Source of the DNA: Armatimonadota bacterium
GTDB taxonomy: Bacteria > Armatimonadota > Fimbriimonadia > Fimbriimonadales > Fimbriimonadaceae
Reading direction: 5' to 3'
Length of the DNA stretch: 64,000 bases
Assembly (NCBI GenBank): GCA_025360125.1
Contig: JANYCU010000052.1
Coordinates: 18,845-82,844, forward strand
This document shows, in pieces, positions 6,906 to 15,340 of this stretch. The notes beneath the pieces are model-generated. The model was not told the DNA's origin. It saw only the letters and a list, made by a program, of their open reading frames with translations, and ran no database searches. Both the position numbers and the translations under genes were made by a program. Position 1 is the first letter of the stretch. The number at the start of each line of letters is the position of its first letter.

Positions 6906-8500
6906 TGTCGCTGAAGCTTCGGCTCGCCCTGTTTAATACGATATTCGTTTTGCTGGCTCTATGTTTGGGGCTCTTTGCGTTGGTATCGCAGACACGTCGG
7001 GTTTTCTTGGATTCATTGGACCATGACTTGGTTTTCCGTGCGCAGATGTTTGCTCGAAATCCGGGCATAAGGGGCGGCCCAGGCGGCGGCGCGGGAGGTC
7101 AGGGTGGCCAAGGCGGTGGTCCAGGTGGCCAATTCGGGCAAGGCGGAGGAGGCGGAAACGGTGGACAACCTGGTCAGCCAGGTCAAGGTGGAGCTGGCGG
7201 AGGTCCGGGTGGCGGCCAAGATGGTCAGCCAGGTGGGAATCCAAACGATGCCCCGCAACAGGGCAATGGTCCGCAAAATGGTAATGGACCGAATGGTCAA
7301 CCGGGATTTGAGGCCCCAATTAACAATGATATTGGGCGTCCGATTCGGTACAAGGCGGACGGAAAGCCTTTTAATAATCGTGAGACGCGAGTGCTTGACC
7401 CACTTGGCCTTTCGCTTCATGAGAATCGGCATCCGGTGATTTCAACTGTTCCGGTCGAAGGGATTCCAACCCGGGTAATTACGATGTCGATTCCAGACCC
7501 GACCGGTGGGTTCAACTATGTACAGTTTGGGCACGACCTTGCCGATTTTGAGCGGCTGAAGCAGACTCAAATGACGACGATACTGTTGCTGCTTCCATTC
7601 TCGGTGATCATCGCTGCATTAGTTGGTTGGTTTTTGGCGGGTAAGGCGGTTAAGCCGATTAATGACGTTGCGGTAGCTTCGGAAAAGATTTCGGGCAGCG
7701 ATATGTCGACGCGGTTGGAAGTCAAGGGCGATGACGAAATCAGTCGACTGAGTTCTGCGTTTAATGGCATGGTTGATCGACTTCAACTCTCATTCAATGA
7801 GCGTCAGAAACTGCTGGACGAACTGCGGGTTGCGCTGGAGAAACAGAGACAGTTTGTTGGGGATGCATCACACGAGTTGCGGACGCCGCTGGCACGAATT
7901 CGGATTACAACGAGCAGCGTTTTGGAGCAGAAATCGAGTCCGGCAGAGATGAAAGAGGCCCTGGAAATTGCGGATCGTGAGACCGTCCACATGTCGAACC
8001 TGGTGGATCAACTGCTGACTTTGGCACGACTAGATTCTGGTCACACACCATCACTGGAACCGCTGAAGTTGTCGGAAATTGCGAGCGAGGCTTTGAGCAA
8101 GTTTCCGACTTCAACGACAAATCCAATTTCGTTGGAAGTCGCCGCGGATGTTCGCATTCATGGAGATCGCGAAGGATTGATTCGGGCGGTGGTTAACTTG
8201 CTCGAAAATGCAAAACGGTATTCACCCGAGAAGCCGATCTTGGTTTCCGTTCGATCCGGTGAGGGGCAAAGCATTTTGAGCGTCAAGGACAATGGTATTG
8301 GAATTGAGCCGCAATTTATTGGTCGATTGACGGAGCGTTTCTTCCGTGTCGACGACGCCCGCAATCGAAAGATGGGCGGGACGGGGCTGGGCTTGGCGAT
8401 CGTGAAGTCGATCGTTGAATCGAGCGGAGGAAGGCTCATGATCCAAAGTGAGCCAGGCAAAGGAACCGAAGTTCAACTAATCTTTCCGGCAATTTCGTAA
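6905..8500 (+). CDS. Sensor histidine kinase with Gly/Gln-rich extracytoplasmic domain
   Basis: 531 residues, GTG start overlapping the regulator stop. Transmembrane helix 1 is at about 8-30 and helix 2 at about 222-245. The sensor loop between them holds roughly 80 residues of Gly/Gln/Pro/Asn repeats (about 56-135, e.g. GGQGGQGGGPGGQ) and a normal segment (about 140-220). A HAMP domain (about 246-300), HisKA with DASHELRTPL (His323) and HATPase with NLLENAKRYSP, DNGIGIEP and GGTGLGLAIV follow. All catalytic boxes are intact. The loop repeats are the same in kind as those of the secreted Spy-like protein downstream, so the two may interact or may have exchanged repeats. Confidence 0.93.
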   Translation: MSLKLRLALFNTIFVLLALCLGLFALVSQTRRVFLDSLDHDLVFRAQMFARNPGIRGGPGGGAGGQGGQGGGPGGQFGQGGGGGNGGQPGQPGQGGAGGGPGGGQDGQPGGNPNDAPQQGNGPQNGNGPNGQPGFEAPINNDIGRPIRYKADGKPFNNRETRVLDPLGLSLHENRHPVISTVPVEGIPTRVITMSIPDPTGGFNYVQFGHDLADFERLKQTQMTTILLLLPFSVIIAALVGWFLAGKAVKPINDVAVASEKISGSDMSTRLEVKGDDEISRLSSAFNGMVDRLQLSFNERQKLLDELRVALEKQRQFVGDASHELRTPLARIRITTSSVLEQKSSPAEMKEALEIADRETVHMSNLVDQLLTLARLDSGHTPSLEPLKLSEIASEALSKFPTSTTNPISLEVAADVRIHGDREGLIRAVVNLLENAKRYSPEKPILVSVRSGEGQSILSVKDNGIGIEPQFIGRLTERFFRVDDARNRKMGGTGLGLAIVKSIVESSGGRLMIQSEPGKGTEVQLIFPAIS

Positions 8501-8524
8501 AATGACCAGAAGTTCGTAAAATGA
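8494..8524 (+). promoter_or_regulatory. Direct repeats upstream of the Spy-like gene
   Basis: TTCGTAAAATGA occurs at 8494-8505 and again at 8513-8524, a 19-base period. The first copy covers the kinase stop codon. Tandem direct repeats on one face of the helix are the usual binding layout of OmpR-family regulators, so this is a candidate site for the regulator encoded at 6234-6905 (inference). Confidence 0.45.
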
Positions 8525-8539
8525 ACTGAGCAAACAATT

Positions 8540-8560
8540 TTCAAATAAGTCAATCGTATA
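8540..8560 (+). promoter_or_regulatory. Promoter or operator shared with the response regulator gene
   Basis: Reads TTCAAATAA, G, TCA, AT, CGTATA, matching 18 of 21 bases with 6201-6221. It lies 42 bases before the ATG at 8603, a sensible distance for a promoter. Confidence 0.5.
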
Positions 8561-8602
8561 GTTACCAATGTAAGCGATAGACATCGCTCTAGGAAATTAA
8601 AA

Positions 8603-9652
8603 ATGAAAAACCAAAAAGGATTCCGACTAACTTGGATCGCAGTGATCGCAGTTGTGTTGTCGGCTAGTACAGTAATCGCCCAGGGCGGACAGGGCGGCAA
8701 CGCCGGTTATCCTGGTCAGGGTGGTCAAGGCGGATTTGGCGGTGGCCAAGGCGGCCCTGGCGGTCCTGGTGGCGGTCAGCGAATGGGCCCACCTCATGGT
8801 CCAATGCTTTTGTTGAACCCCCAAGTTGTTAAAGAATTGAAAGAATCGGACGAACAAGTTAAGGCGATTCAAGCCTTGCTGCAAAAGAGCGGCATGGGTG
8901 GACGCGGAGGTCAAGGCGGCGGACAAGGTGGACCCGGTGGCGGCGGAGGCCAAGGCGGCTTTGGTGGTGGTCAGGGCGGACCTGGCGGCGGTGGCGGTCA
9001 AGGTGGCGGACCCGGTGGCCAAGGCGGTAGGGGTGGACAAGGAGGCGGACCCGGTGGTGGGCAAGGTGGTCAAGGCGGACCTGGTGGACCAGGCGGACCT
9101 GGCATGAATCCAGAAGCAATGAAGAAGCTTGATGACGGCATCAAGAAGATTCTCAATGCCGGCCAATTCAAACGATATCACCAGATCGACCTTCAAGTTG
9201 ATGGACCTCGTGCCTTCAATCGTCCAGAGATCGTCGAAGCTCTGAACCTTAGCGAAGATCAGCACGACAAGATTGACCAAATCCTCCAGAGTGGCCGACC
9301 TCCTCAGGGCGGTCAAGGTGGACCTGGACAGGGCGGACCTGGTGGACAAGGCGGTTTTGGCGGAGGCCAAGGCGGACCTCCACAAGGTGGACAAGGCGGT
9401 CGCGGTCAAGGCGGACCTCCTCAGGGCGGACCTGGCGGAGACATGGGCAAGTTTGCCGATGAACTCATGAAGAAGGTTCTAGCTGTGTTGAACGACGGGC
9501 AACGAGGCAAATACCGAGAAATGACGGGCTCACCGTTCAAGCTTGATCGACCACAAGGTGGACCAGGCGGATTTGGCGGCGGTCAGGGTGGCCCTGGCGG
9601 ACCTCCTCCGGGTGGTCAAGGCGGCGGCGGCTTTGGCGGCGGCGACAACTAA
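8603..9652 (+). CDS. Secreted Spy/CpxP-like protein with Gly/Gln repeats
   Basis: 349 residues with a clear signal peptide (MKNQKGFRLTWIAVIAVVLS, likely cleaved after about residue 26). Helical segments alternate with GGQGG/GGPGG repeats: helix at about 68-97 (VVKELKESDEQVKAIQALL), helix at about 168-232 containing FKRYHQIDLQ and LNLSEDQHDKIDQIL, helix at about 280-306 (FADELMKKVLAVLNDGQRGK). The LxLSxxQxxKI and LNxxQxxxY patterns are those of periplasmic Spy/CpxP-type metal or stress sensors, which bind misfolded proteins or repress their kinase. Gene order (regulator, kinase, this) and the shared promoter motif support a feedback role. Repeat number is probably variable. Confidence 0.75.
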   Translation: MKNQKGFRLTWIAVIAVVLSASTVIAQGGQGGNAGYPGQGGQGGFGGGQGGPGGPGGGQRMGPPHGPMLLLNPQVVKELKESDEQVKAIQALLQKSGMGGRGGQGGGQGGPGGGGGQGGFGGGQGGPGGGGGQGGGPGGQGGRGGQGGGPGGGQGGQGGPGGPGGPGMNPEAMKKLDDGIKKILNAGQFKRYHQIDLQVDGPRAFNRPEIVEALNLSEDQHDKIDQILQSGRPPQGGQGGPGQGGPGGQGGFGGGQGGPPQGGQGGRGQGGPPQGGPGGDMGKFADELMKKVLAVLNDGQRGKYREMTGSPFKLDRPQGGPGGFGGGQGGPGGPPPGGQGGGGFGGGDN

Positions 9653-9682
9653 GCAGTAGTTGTTTTGAGTTGAACCTTGAAG

Positions 9683-9708
9683 ACGGGGACCAATAAGTCC
9701 CCGTTTTT
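9683..9708 (+). terminator. Rho-independent terminator after the Spy-like gene
   Basis: ACGGGGAC-CAATAA-GTCCCCGT forms an 8-base-pair GC-rich stem followed by TTTT. It lies 30 bases after the stop codon and closes the stress-response block. Confidence 0.85.
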
Positions 9709-9750
9709 GATTTAGCTGCTCGCCTTCAACTGTTGGTTTTCAGCAAGGAT

Positions 9751-10251
9751 CTACATTGCTTTCTTAAAAGACACATTCGAGATCGATTCTCGACTTCCAA
9801 ATTCGTCTTCGTATTGTGTGTCTCTGTGAACCACCAGATTTTTGTTGTCCCACTGCACCCATACCGTGAATTGGGTTTTGTATGATCCAACATTCAAAGC
9901 GGGAAAAATATAACGGACCGCATCAGTAGCACCATATCTGTTTTTGTCCATGAATACACATATCTCAGGATTGAATTCCCTTGTCTCTCTCAAGAGATCG
10001 TTTTTGGGTAGCATCTTGTGATTAGCTCCGTAGGCATGCACCAACTCACCGATCTTCTTCTCCAGTACCTTAGTACGGTTCTTTGCCTTGTCAATATTGT
10101 ATTCCTTTTGATCGACAATTTTTTCGAGTCTGTGTAAGCGATTTCGCATCGCCTCCAGTGCCTCTTTATCCTGATGTCGTGTTGTTGCTTGCGTAGCAAG
10201 TAATGCAACTAACGCAAGAAGGCCTAAAATATTTTTAGCGAGGTGTTTCAT
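9751..10251 (-). CDS. Small secreted coiled-coil protein coupled to the RHS gene (candidate immunity or partner)
   Basis: I place the start at the ATG (10251) that overlaps the RHS stop as ATGA, giving 166 residues. It begins with a signal peptide (MKHLAKNILGLLALVALLA), then a charged heptad-like coiled coil at about 25-65 (RLHRLEKIVDQKEYNIDKAK) and a 90-residue C-terminal domain (YIFPALNVGSYKTQFTVWVQ) that I do not recognise. Immunity genes of RHS-type toxins sit directly after the toxin, so this is the obvious candidate; an exported immunity protein would protect against an envelope-acting toxin. It could equally be an assembly partner. Confidence 0.6.
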   Translation of the reverse strand: MKHLAKNILGLLALVALLATQATTRHQDKEALEAMRNRLHRLEKIVDQKEYNIDKAKNRTKVLEKKIGELVHAYGANHKMLPKNDLLRETREFNPEICVFMDKNRYGATDAVRYIFPALNVGSYKTQFTVWVQWDNKNLVVHRDTQYEDEFGSRESISNVSFKKAM

Positions 10252-13200
10252 CTGCCTGGCATCCAAGTGACGTACTTTCCATTATGTGACACACCAGGTC
10301 TATATGGTGAAATCATTTTCGCGAAGTCGGTTTTGTTATTTGCACCGTAGGCCTTTATCCTCCATTTACTTGCGATGACGGAGCAAAATCCTTTGTCCAC
10401 CCCTTGCGAGCATCCGGCCGAGAAAAAGTAAGCATTTTTATCAAGGCTGGGTGGCTTCTGGAGCTGACTTGCGGTCATGTTGTCCGAACCAAAAAATTCA
10501 CCATTCGCATCGGGAGGATTGCTAGCATAATTCAAGAGCCATGCATCTGCCGCACTGTGTCCAAAATACGCGATAGCCTTTACTGAAGTGGCGGTTGTTC
10601 GACCTAGAATCGGATTTATGTCCTTAGCATTACTTATTTGAACTACATCACCAACCGTGCCCAAGTCAGCCAAAACTGCTTTTAAGTTAGGTTTTTTGCC
10701 GTGATTCCTTTTTGGATTAGCGTAAGGGCCCGAGTAAAGCAAAATATGAATTTTCTCACCGGGATGCTCCGACATCAATTTCTTGGCAAAGTAATAAGCG
10801 GCTTTTGTGAAGTTAGCTGGTGAATTATCATGTTCTTTGTCCAGGATAGAAATTCCACTTATGATGATGTATGAATCGAGACCACTTGGATCGGCCTGCA
10901 TCACGGGGTTGCCGTTACAATAGGTAAATGTATTGGTTCCACCCTCAAGTCCGATCGGATCGCGACTCAACCATCTACCTGAGTTTGGATCGTAGAATCG
11001 GTGAGTACAGTAGTAGGCGCCAGTATGGGCATCGGCGATGTAGCCGAATTGACCTTTGTACTGCAGCGGCTGATTAAGGATAGCACGCGAAGCGTCGTCA
11101 AAGGTCATGTTTGGATGCTTGGCCACGGGCTTGCCGTAGGCGTCGTAAAGCATCCAAGGAGAACTTGATAGCGAGCCTCCCTTGTTCGAAGCAACGCAGT
11201 TACCTTGAGGATCATACGTCAGGTCCGCTACATTGCCATCAACATCAAACTCGGAGACTGGGCCAGTTGGACCAATCAAGTAGAAAACCGTATCTTTCTG
11301 AGAGAAATCGTTCCCAACTGTGGTCGAACTTCCAAAAGGGGTCCCCAAAGACTGTCTCATCACCAAATCGCTCCCACTGTATGTGTAGCTGTCAGTGTAA
11401 AACGTCGGTCCAGATGATTGAAATTGATAACCGTAAACGCGACTTGAAACTCTTCGACCTTGATCGTCGTAGGCCATTTGCTGAGTAACGTTACTATTGA
11501 ATGAGTTGGTTATGGCACTTGGTCCGGCTACACGCGTCAGTTGCCCGGCCGGGTCCCACCCTAAGGAAGCACTAAGCGTCCAAGGAGTACCGTCGAAGCC
11601 CGTATTTTTCCACGATTCACAGTCTCCGAACGAATTGAATGAATAACCGAGAGACGTGAGCAAATCGGATGCTGTATCGACGGTTAAACCGCTGGATCTA
11701 AGGGTGGTTAAGTTATCGGCATTATCATATCCGTGGGTATACGAAACCCCCGTTCCCCCAACAATGTTACCCGTCCAGGATTCCGAAGTAAGGCGTCCGG
11801 CATCATCGTATCCGAAGGCCGCCGCACCAGTCTTATAGACGGTCGGGTTACCAGATGTCGTGGCAAGGGCGATCAACATTCCCGTGCGATTGTTTTGCTT
11901 ATCGTAAGTGATACTGGTGAACTGAGACAGAACAGCACGTTGCGTCACACCTCCTCCATTTGGCAGTTCGACATCTATTTTGTAAAGTTGAGGTGCGTTG
12001 CCATCGGATCTCAGATTATATATGGCGGAAATTCGACTTTCTGAATCGTAGACATACTTCGTCACTCCGAAAGTAGTCCAAACATAAGTCACCCGGTCTG
12101 AGTTGTCGTACATGTAGGTGGCGCTGGCGAGACTCTGCAGCACAATATCCCCAGCACTGTTATTTACCCTCTCGGCCAAGATCAAAGATATTCGCTGTTT
12201 TGAATCGTAGTTGTACGAGTACCGCACATAGTTACCAAGCCCGTCACGAACTGTCATCGTTTTGAGCAATCCGCTCGCGTAATATGTGTATGTGATGTTA
12301 TTATCGGTCAAGACATGGTCTTCATCGTCGTAAGTATAGGTGTGCATGACCGAATACGGTGCCGTGGTCCCGACATTTGCACCGGTTCCGGTGCCAACGG
12401 ATGTGGCGGTCCAGATTCGACCAAAAGCATCATAGGTATAGCTCGTATTGAAATTCGCCGCAAACGTGCTGGTGTTCGAGGCCAAAGAGCTATCAAGCAT
12501 ATCTGGATCGTCGGCCCGATAGTTGGAAGTTCCGATATCCGCAATAGTTGGCAGTGTCTGCTTGGTTGAGATGGCATTGCCCATCGCGTTGAATGTCGTT
12601 TTAATGCCAACCGCATTGCTCCCGTTGCCAATCCTATAGTCCACCGTCCGCAGGTTGGTGTCAGGGGTGAACAAATGCATAGGTTGCGAATTGCCGTTTT
12701 TGACCGAACTTAGACCAAGAGCCGGATTGGGAGATTGAGTCTCCGTAACATTCAAACTGTTTTTTGATGTCGCCAAGATCGATTCGGGATTGTAGGTATT
12801 TGTAAAGAGCGTTGTATTGCCTTGGGGAGTATTCAGTGTTGACGAACTCGCGGCTCTTCCGTTGACTCCATAAGCGATGTCGATTGATTTACTGCCGGGC
12901 AGGTAGGTCTTCTTTACTTGCCCGTATTCGTTGTAGTCGGCTGAAACCGAGATCCCGAGCGGATCAGTAACTGAGCCTAACCTCAGATTGGAGTCATACG
13001 CGAAAGTTGTCGCCCTTCCGTTTGCATCGGTGACTACAGTGGGCCTGCCAATCAGCTGCGATGAGTTACCGGGCACGAAATAGCCATATGAGTACGTTTC
13101 GATACCAGATACGGTTAGAAGATTGCCGTTGCCCCCATAGGTGTATTTCAGGGTGCCGTGATTTGGAAATGTTACTCGCTTCAGATATCCGATCGGGCCA

Positions 13201-15269
13201 CAATTGGTTGGCTGATTAAAATAGTTCTGTTCTCCCAGAACGTAATATGAATAGGTTGTTGGAGCTTTAGGGGTTTGGTCTCTGCCAAATTCCTGAACCT
13301 TCGTAATTCGGCCAAGTGGCGCTTCGGTTGGGTATTCCCAGGTGTATCGAATGTAATTTCCGTACGGAGCTGTCGCTTTCGTCAAATTACCGTGTGAGTC
13401 ATATTCCGCCATCGAAGGGCTTCCCAAGGGAGGCTGTACCTGAGTCACGGCGGAAGGGTCGTTCGAAGCGCCGTATGTGATTGTGGTTGCGGAGCCTAGG
13501 CGGTCTTTCGACACTGTTTCGCGCCCTTGGTCGTCGCAGATAACTTCACTGGCGTCAAAAGTATTTCCAACGGTATCTTTAATCGTCGTCGTCCTGGCCC
13601 CCGCAGTCGTGGTATTCCCGCCATCTTCGGAGACCGTGTAATTGTAGAGTCTTGAATTCCCGATTGCATCGGTAGCGATATTGGCCCGGCCACTGTCTGG
13701 ATCGTAGCCGATGGTGGCGGAGGTTGTTGAACCTGTTGGAGTTATCGAGCCCACATTGGTAAGAAAGGACTGCCCGTTCAGCGCTGTAAATCCGTAGCTG
13801 TAAGTCCACTCTGACGTATTGAGATTTAGCCTTGATGCCTCAGTTAGATTGCCAGAGGTAACCGTATAATTTCTGGTGAAGATATTAACAAAATTTTGGC
13901 CCGAGGTCGCGGCTTGAGAGATAAGTCCGCCATTGTTGTAAGAAATGGTAATTCTAGCTGCAAAGTTGTCCGAGCGCCCATTATTGATTTGGGTTAGCTT
14001 GCCATTGTTATATGTGAAGTATAGGGTGCTTGCTCCGTTAGGGTCGACTTGGGAAACCAGGCGGTAGAACACATCGCCGACTGCTTGTGTGAACACCTGT
14101 TTAGCCACACCGTTGCCGGAAATGGTGATGCTGTCCCACTTTCCGGTCGAGTTTGAACCAGTTGAGTGGACGCCAGTCACGACGTATGGTGCGCCAACTG
14201 GCAGTGTGAAAGTATCCAAAGGATTTCCATTTGAATCGAGGTCTGGGGTTAAAACCTCCGATGCACCGCTTGGATAGACAAGTCGAAAGGACCTGTCCCA
14301 TCCGGTCTGCGTACCGTCCTGAATTATCCGGACATCCCAATTGTGAGTCCATCCCAATGGCAACCCAGCTGAAGCCACATTGCCTGCCGCTAATGCAGTC
14401 CTATATTGAAGTGAAAAGCCAAAATCGGAGCCATCTGGGTTTAAAGCAGTGACGCCAGGTGCACCAGCTGAGGCTACACCGTGAGCGAGATCGACACTAA
14501 TAGCCGAGGAAGGACCTCCTGACGGAGCATTTGAGGAATCAGTCGGCATTGTTTGCGCCATCCAACCTGGCAAGATGAGAGCGTCAGGCAAAACTCCATT
14601 TGTCGGATTCAAATCAATGTCAAATGGGCCAGACAAGATATCTGGCTTGGACCAGACCGAACCAGGTCCTGTCTCCCATCCCTTGGCGGTTGTATAGAGT
14701 CGGTAGAAGCTTTTAACATCCCTTGGCGCGGTCCTATCAAGAAAGCTTGTAGGAGTACTTGTAAAATTGGCGATTACCGTGCCAAGTCTAATTTGCCCTC
14801 GTCTTATTTCGGAGTAGCGATAAAGCAACGACGAACCCGAGACGCCTCCCCACTTCACCATGTTGGATGCACCGGAAGGGACAGCCGAAATCCAGTTTGT
14901 TGGAGAAATTGTTGTACCAGCCACGGCGGAAGACTGAGCACCTTCACCCGATGTACCTACTGAAGCAATCTTATAGTAGTAGGTACCGGAGAAAATCATA
15001 GTCACATTGCTACTGGTGCCATCTCGATAATTTAACCCATCGGTAGAGCCAATAGGTTCAAAAAAGAACACGGGGTCATAGGAGCGATAGATGACATAGG
15101 AACTTGCACCCGAGACAGGTTGCCACGCTAAATCAATGACTGCGCACTGTCCGGTTGCTGTTATGCCGCTAGGCGGGTCCACCTGAGAAAAGGCCGCTCG
15201 GTAAAAAAGAGCAAATCCAACCAAGAGTGTCACTTTTAACGACTTTAAAACAGAATTAAGAATCCCCAT
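10248..15269 (-). CDS. RHS/YD-repeat secreted giant protein with caspase-like C-terminal tip
   Basis: 1673 residues. Signal peptide at about 1-29, then fibronectin-III-like segments (VIDLAWQPVSGASSYVIYRS), then a long series of YD repeats (YDSNLRLGSVTDPLG, YDAFGRIWTATS, YDDAGRLTSESW) that form the RHS shell. The conserved core HRFYDPNSGRWLSRDPIGLE, ending in DPSGLD near residue 1465, is followed by a distinct tip of about 207 residues. In the tip, IAYFGHSAADAW (His at about 1571) and YFFSAGCSQGVDK (Cys at about 1620) resemble the His-Gly...Cys dyad of clan-CD caspase-like peptidases. Such tips are usually the toxin or effector part. The protease assignment is inferred from these two motifs. 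Confidence 0.9.
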   Translation of the reverse strand: MGILNSVLKSLKVTLLVGFALFYRAAFSQVDPPSGITATGQCAVIDLAWQPVSGASSYVIYRSYDPVFFFEPIGSTDGLNYRDGTSSNVTMIFSGTYYYKIASVGTSGEGAQSSAVAGTTISPTNWISAVPSGASNMVKWGGVSGSSLLYRYSEIRRGQIRLGTVIANFTSTPTSFLDRTAPRDVKSFYRLYTTAKGWETGPGSVWSKPDILSGPFDIDLNPTNGVLPDALILPGWMAQTMPTDSSNAPSGGPSSAISVDLAHGVASAGAPGVTALNPDGSDFGFSLQYRTALAAGNVASAGLPLGWTHNWDVRIIQDGTQTGWDRSFRLVYPSGASEVLTPDLDSNGNPLDTFTLPVGAPYVVTGVHSTGSNSTGKWDSITISGNGVAKQVFTQAVGDVFYRLVSQVDPNGASTLYFTYNNGKLTQINNGRSDNFAARITISYNNGGLISQAATSGQNFVNIFTRNYTVTSGNLTEASRLNLNTSEWTYSYGFTALNGQSFLTNVGSITPTGSTTSATIGYDPDSGRANIATDAIGNSRLYNYTVSEDGGNTTTAGARTTTIKDTVGNTFDASEVICDDQGRETVSKDRLGSATTITYGASNDPSAVTQVQPPLGSPSMAEYDSHGNLTKATAPYGNYIRYTWEYPTEAPLGRITKVQEFGRDQTPKAPTTYSYYVLGEQNYFNQPTNCGPIGYLKRVTFPNHGTLKYTYGGNGNLLTVSGIETYSYGYFVPGNSSQLIGRPTVVTDANGRATTFAYDSNLRLGSVTDPLGISVSADYNEYGQVKKTYLPGSKSIDIAYGVNGRAASSSTLNTPQGNTTLFTNTYNPESILATSKNSLNVTETQSPNPALGLSSVKNGNSQPMHLFTPDTNLRTVDYRIGNGSNAVGIKTTFNAMGNAISTKQTLPTIADIGTSNYRADDPDMLDSSLASNTSTFAANFNTSYTYDAFGRIWTATSVGTGTGANVGTTAPYSVMHTYTYDDEDHVLTDNNITYTYYASGLLKTMTVRDGLGNYVRYSYNYDSKQRISLILAERVNNSAGDIVLQSLASATYMYDNSDRVTYVWTTFGVTKYVYDSESRISAIYNLRSDGNAPQLYKIDVELPNGGGVTQRAVLSQFTSITYDKQNNRTGMLIALATTSGNPTVYKTGAAAFGYDDAGRLTSESWTGNIVGGTGVSYTHGYDNADNLTTLRSSGLTVDTASDLLTSLGYSFNSFGDCESWKNTGFDGTPWTLSASLGWDPAGQLTRVAGPSAITNSFNSNVTQQMAYDDQGRRVSSRVYGYQFQSSGPTFYTDSYTYSGSDLVMRQSLGTPFGSSTTVGNDFSQKDTVFYLIGPTGPVSEFDVDGNVADLTYDPQGNCVASNKGGSLSSSPWMLYDAYGKPVAKHPNMTFDDASRAILNQPLQYKGQFGYIADAHTGAYYCTHRFYDPNSGRWLSRDPIGLEGGTNTFTYCNGNPVMQADPSGLDSYIIISGISILDKEHDNSPANFTKAAYYFAKKLMSEHPGEKIHILLYSGPYANPKRNHGKKPNLKAVLADLGTVGDVVQISNAKDINPILGRTTATSVKAIAYFGHSAADAWLLNYASNPPDANGEFFGSDNMTASQLQKPPSLDKNAYFFSAGCSQGVDKGFCSVIASKWRIKAYGANNKTDFAKMISPYRPGVSHNGKYVTWMPGR

Positions 15270-15286
15270 GTCCCTTCATCTCACAC

Positions 15287-15340
15287 ACATTCTTGCCATA
15301 GAAGACATGCGTTACTTGAACATCATACACGCAAGAATGT
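15287..15340 (-). promoter_or_regulatory. Inverted repeat over a -35-like box upstream of the RHS gene
   Basis: ACATTCTTGC (15287-15296) and GCAAGAATGT (15331-15340) are perfect 10-base inverted arms 34 bases apart. On the minus strand the outer arm overlaps a perfect TTGACA (15343-15338). No good -10 is seen at 17 bases, so the promoter would need an activator or the match is chance. Confidence 0.35.

Noticed and set aside
6933..7432. Several frames opposite or beside the kinase Gly-rich region
   Set aside because: Produced by low-complexity repeats with no stops in several frames; the kinase frame explains the region.
8627..9409. 260-residue minus-strand frame rich in Ala/Thr/Ser and similar frames nearby
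   Set aside because: Antisense reading of the Gly/Gln repeats of the Spy-like gene.
8680..9640. Possible CRISPR or other ordered repeat array
   Set aside because: The repeats are short GGN-type coding repeats in frame, without spacers. No CRISPR array is seen in the window.
11111..11488. Plus-strand frames inside the RHS gene
   Set aside because: Antisense to continuous YD repeats; no family features.
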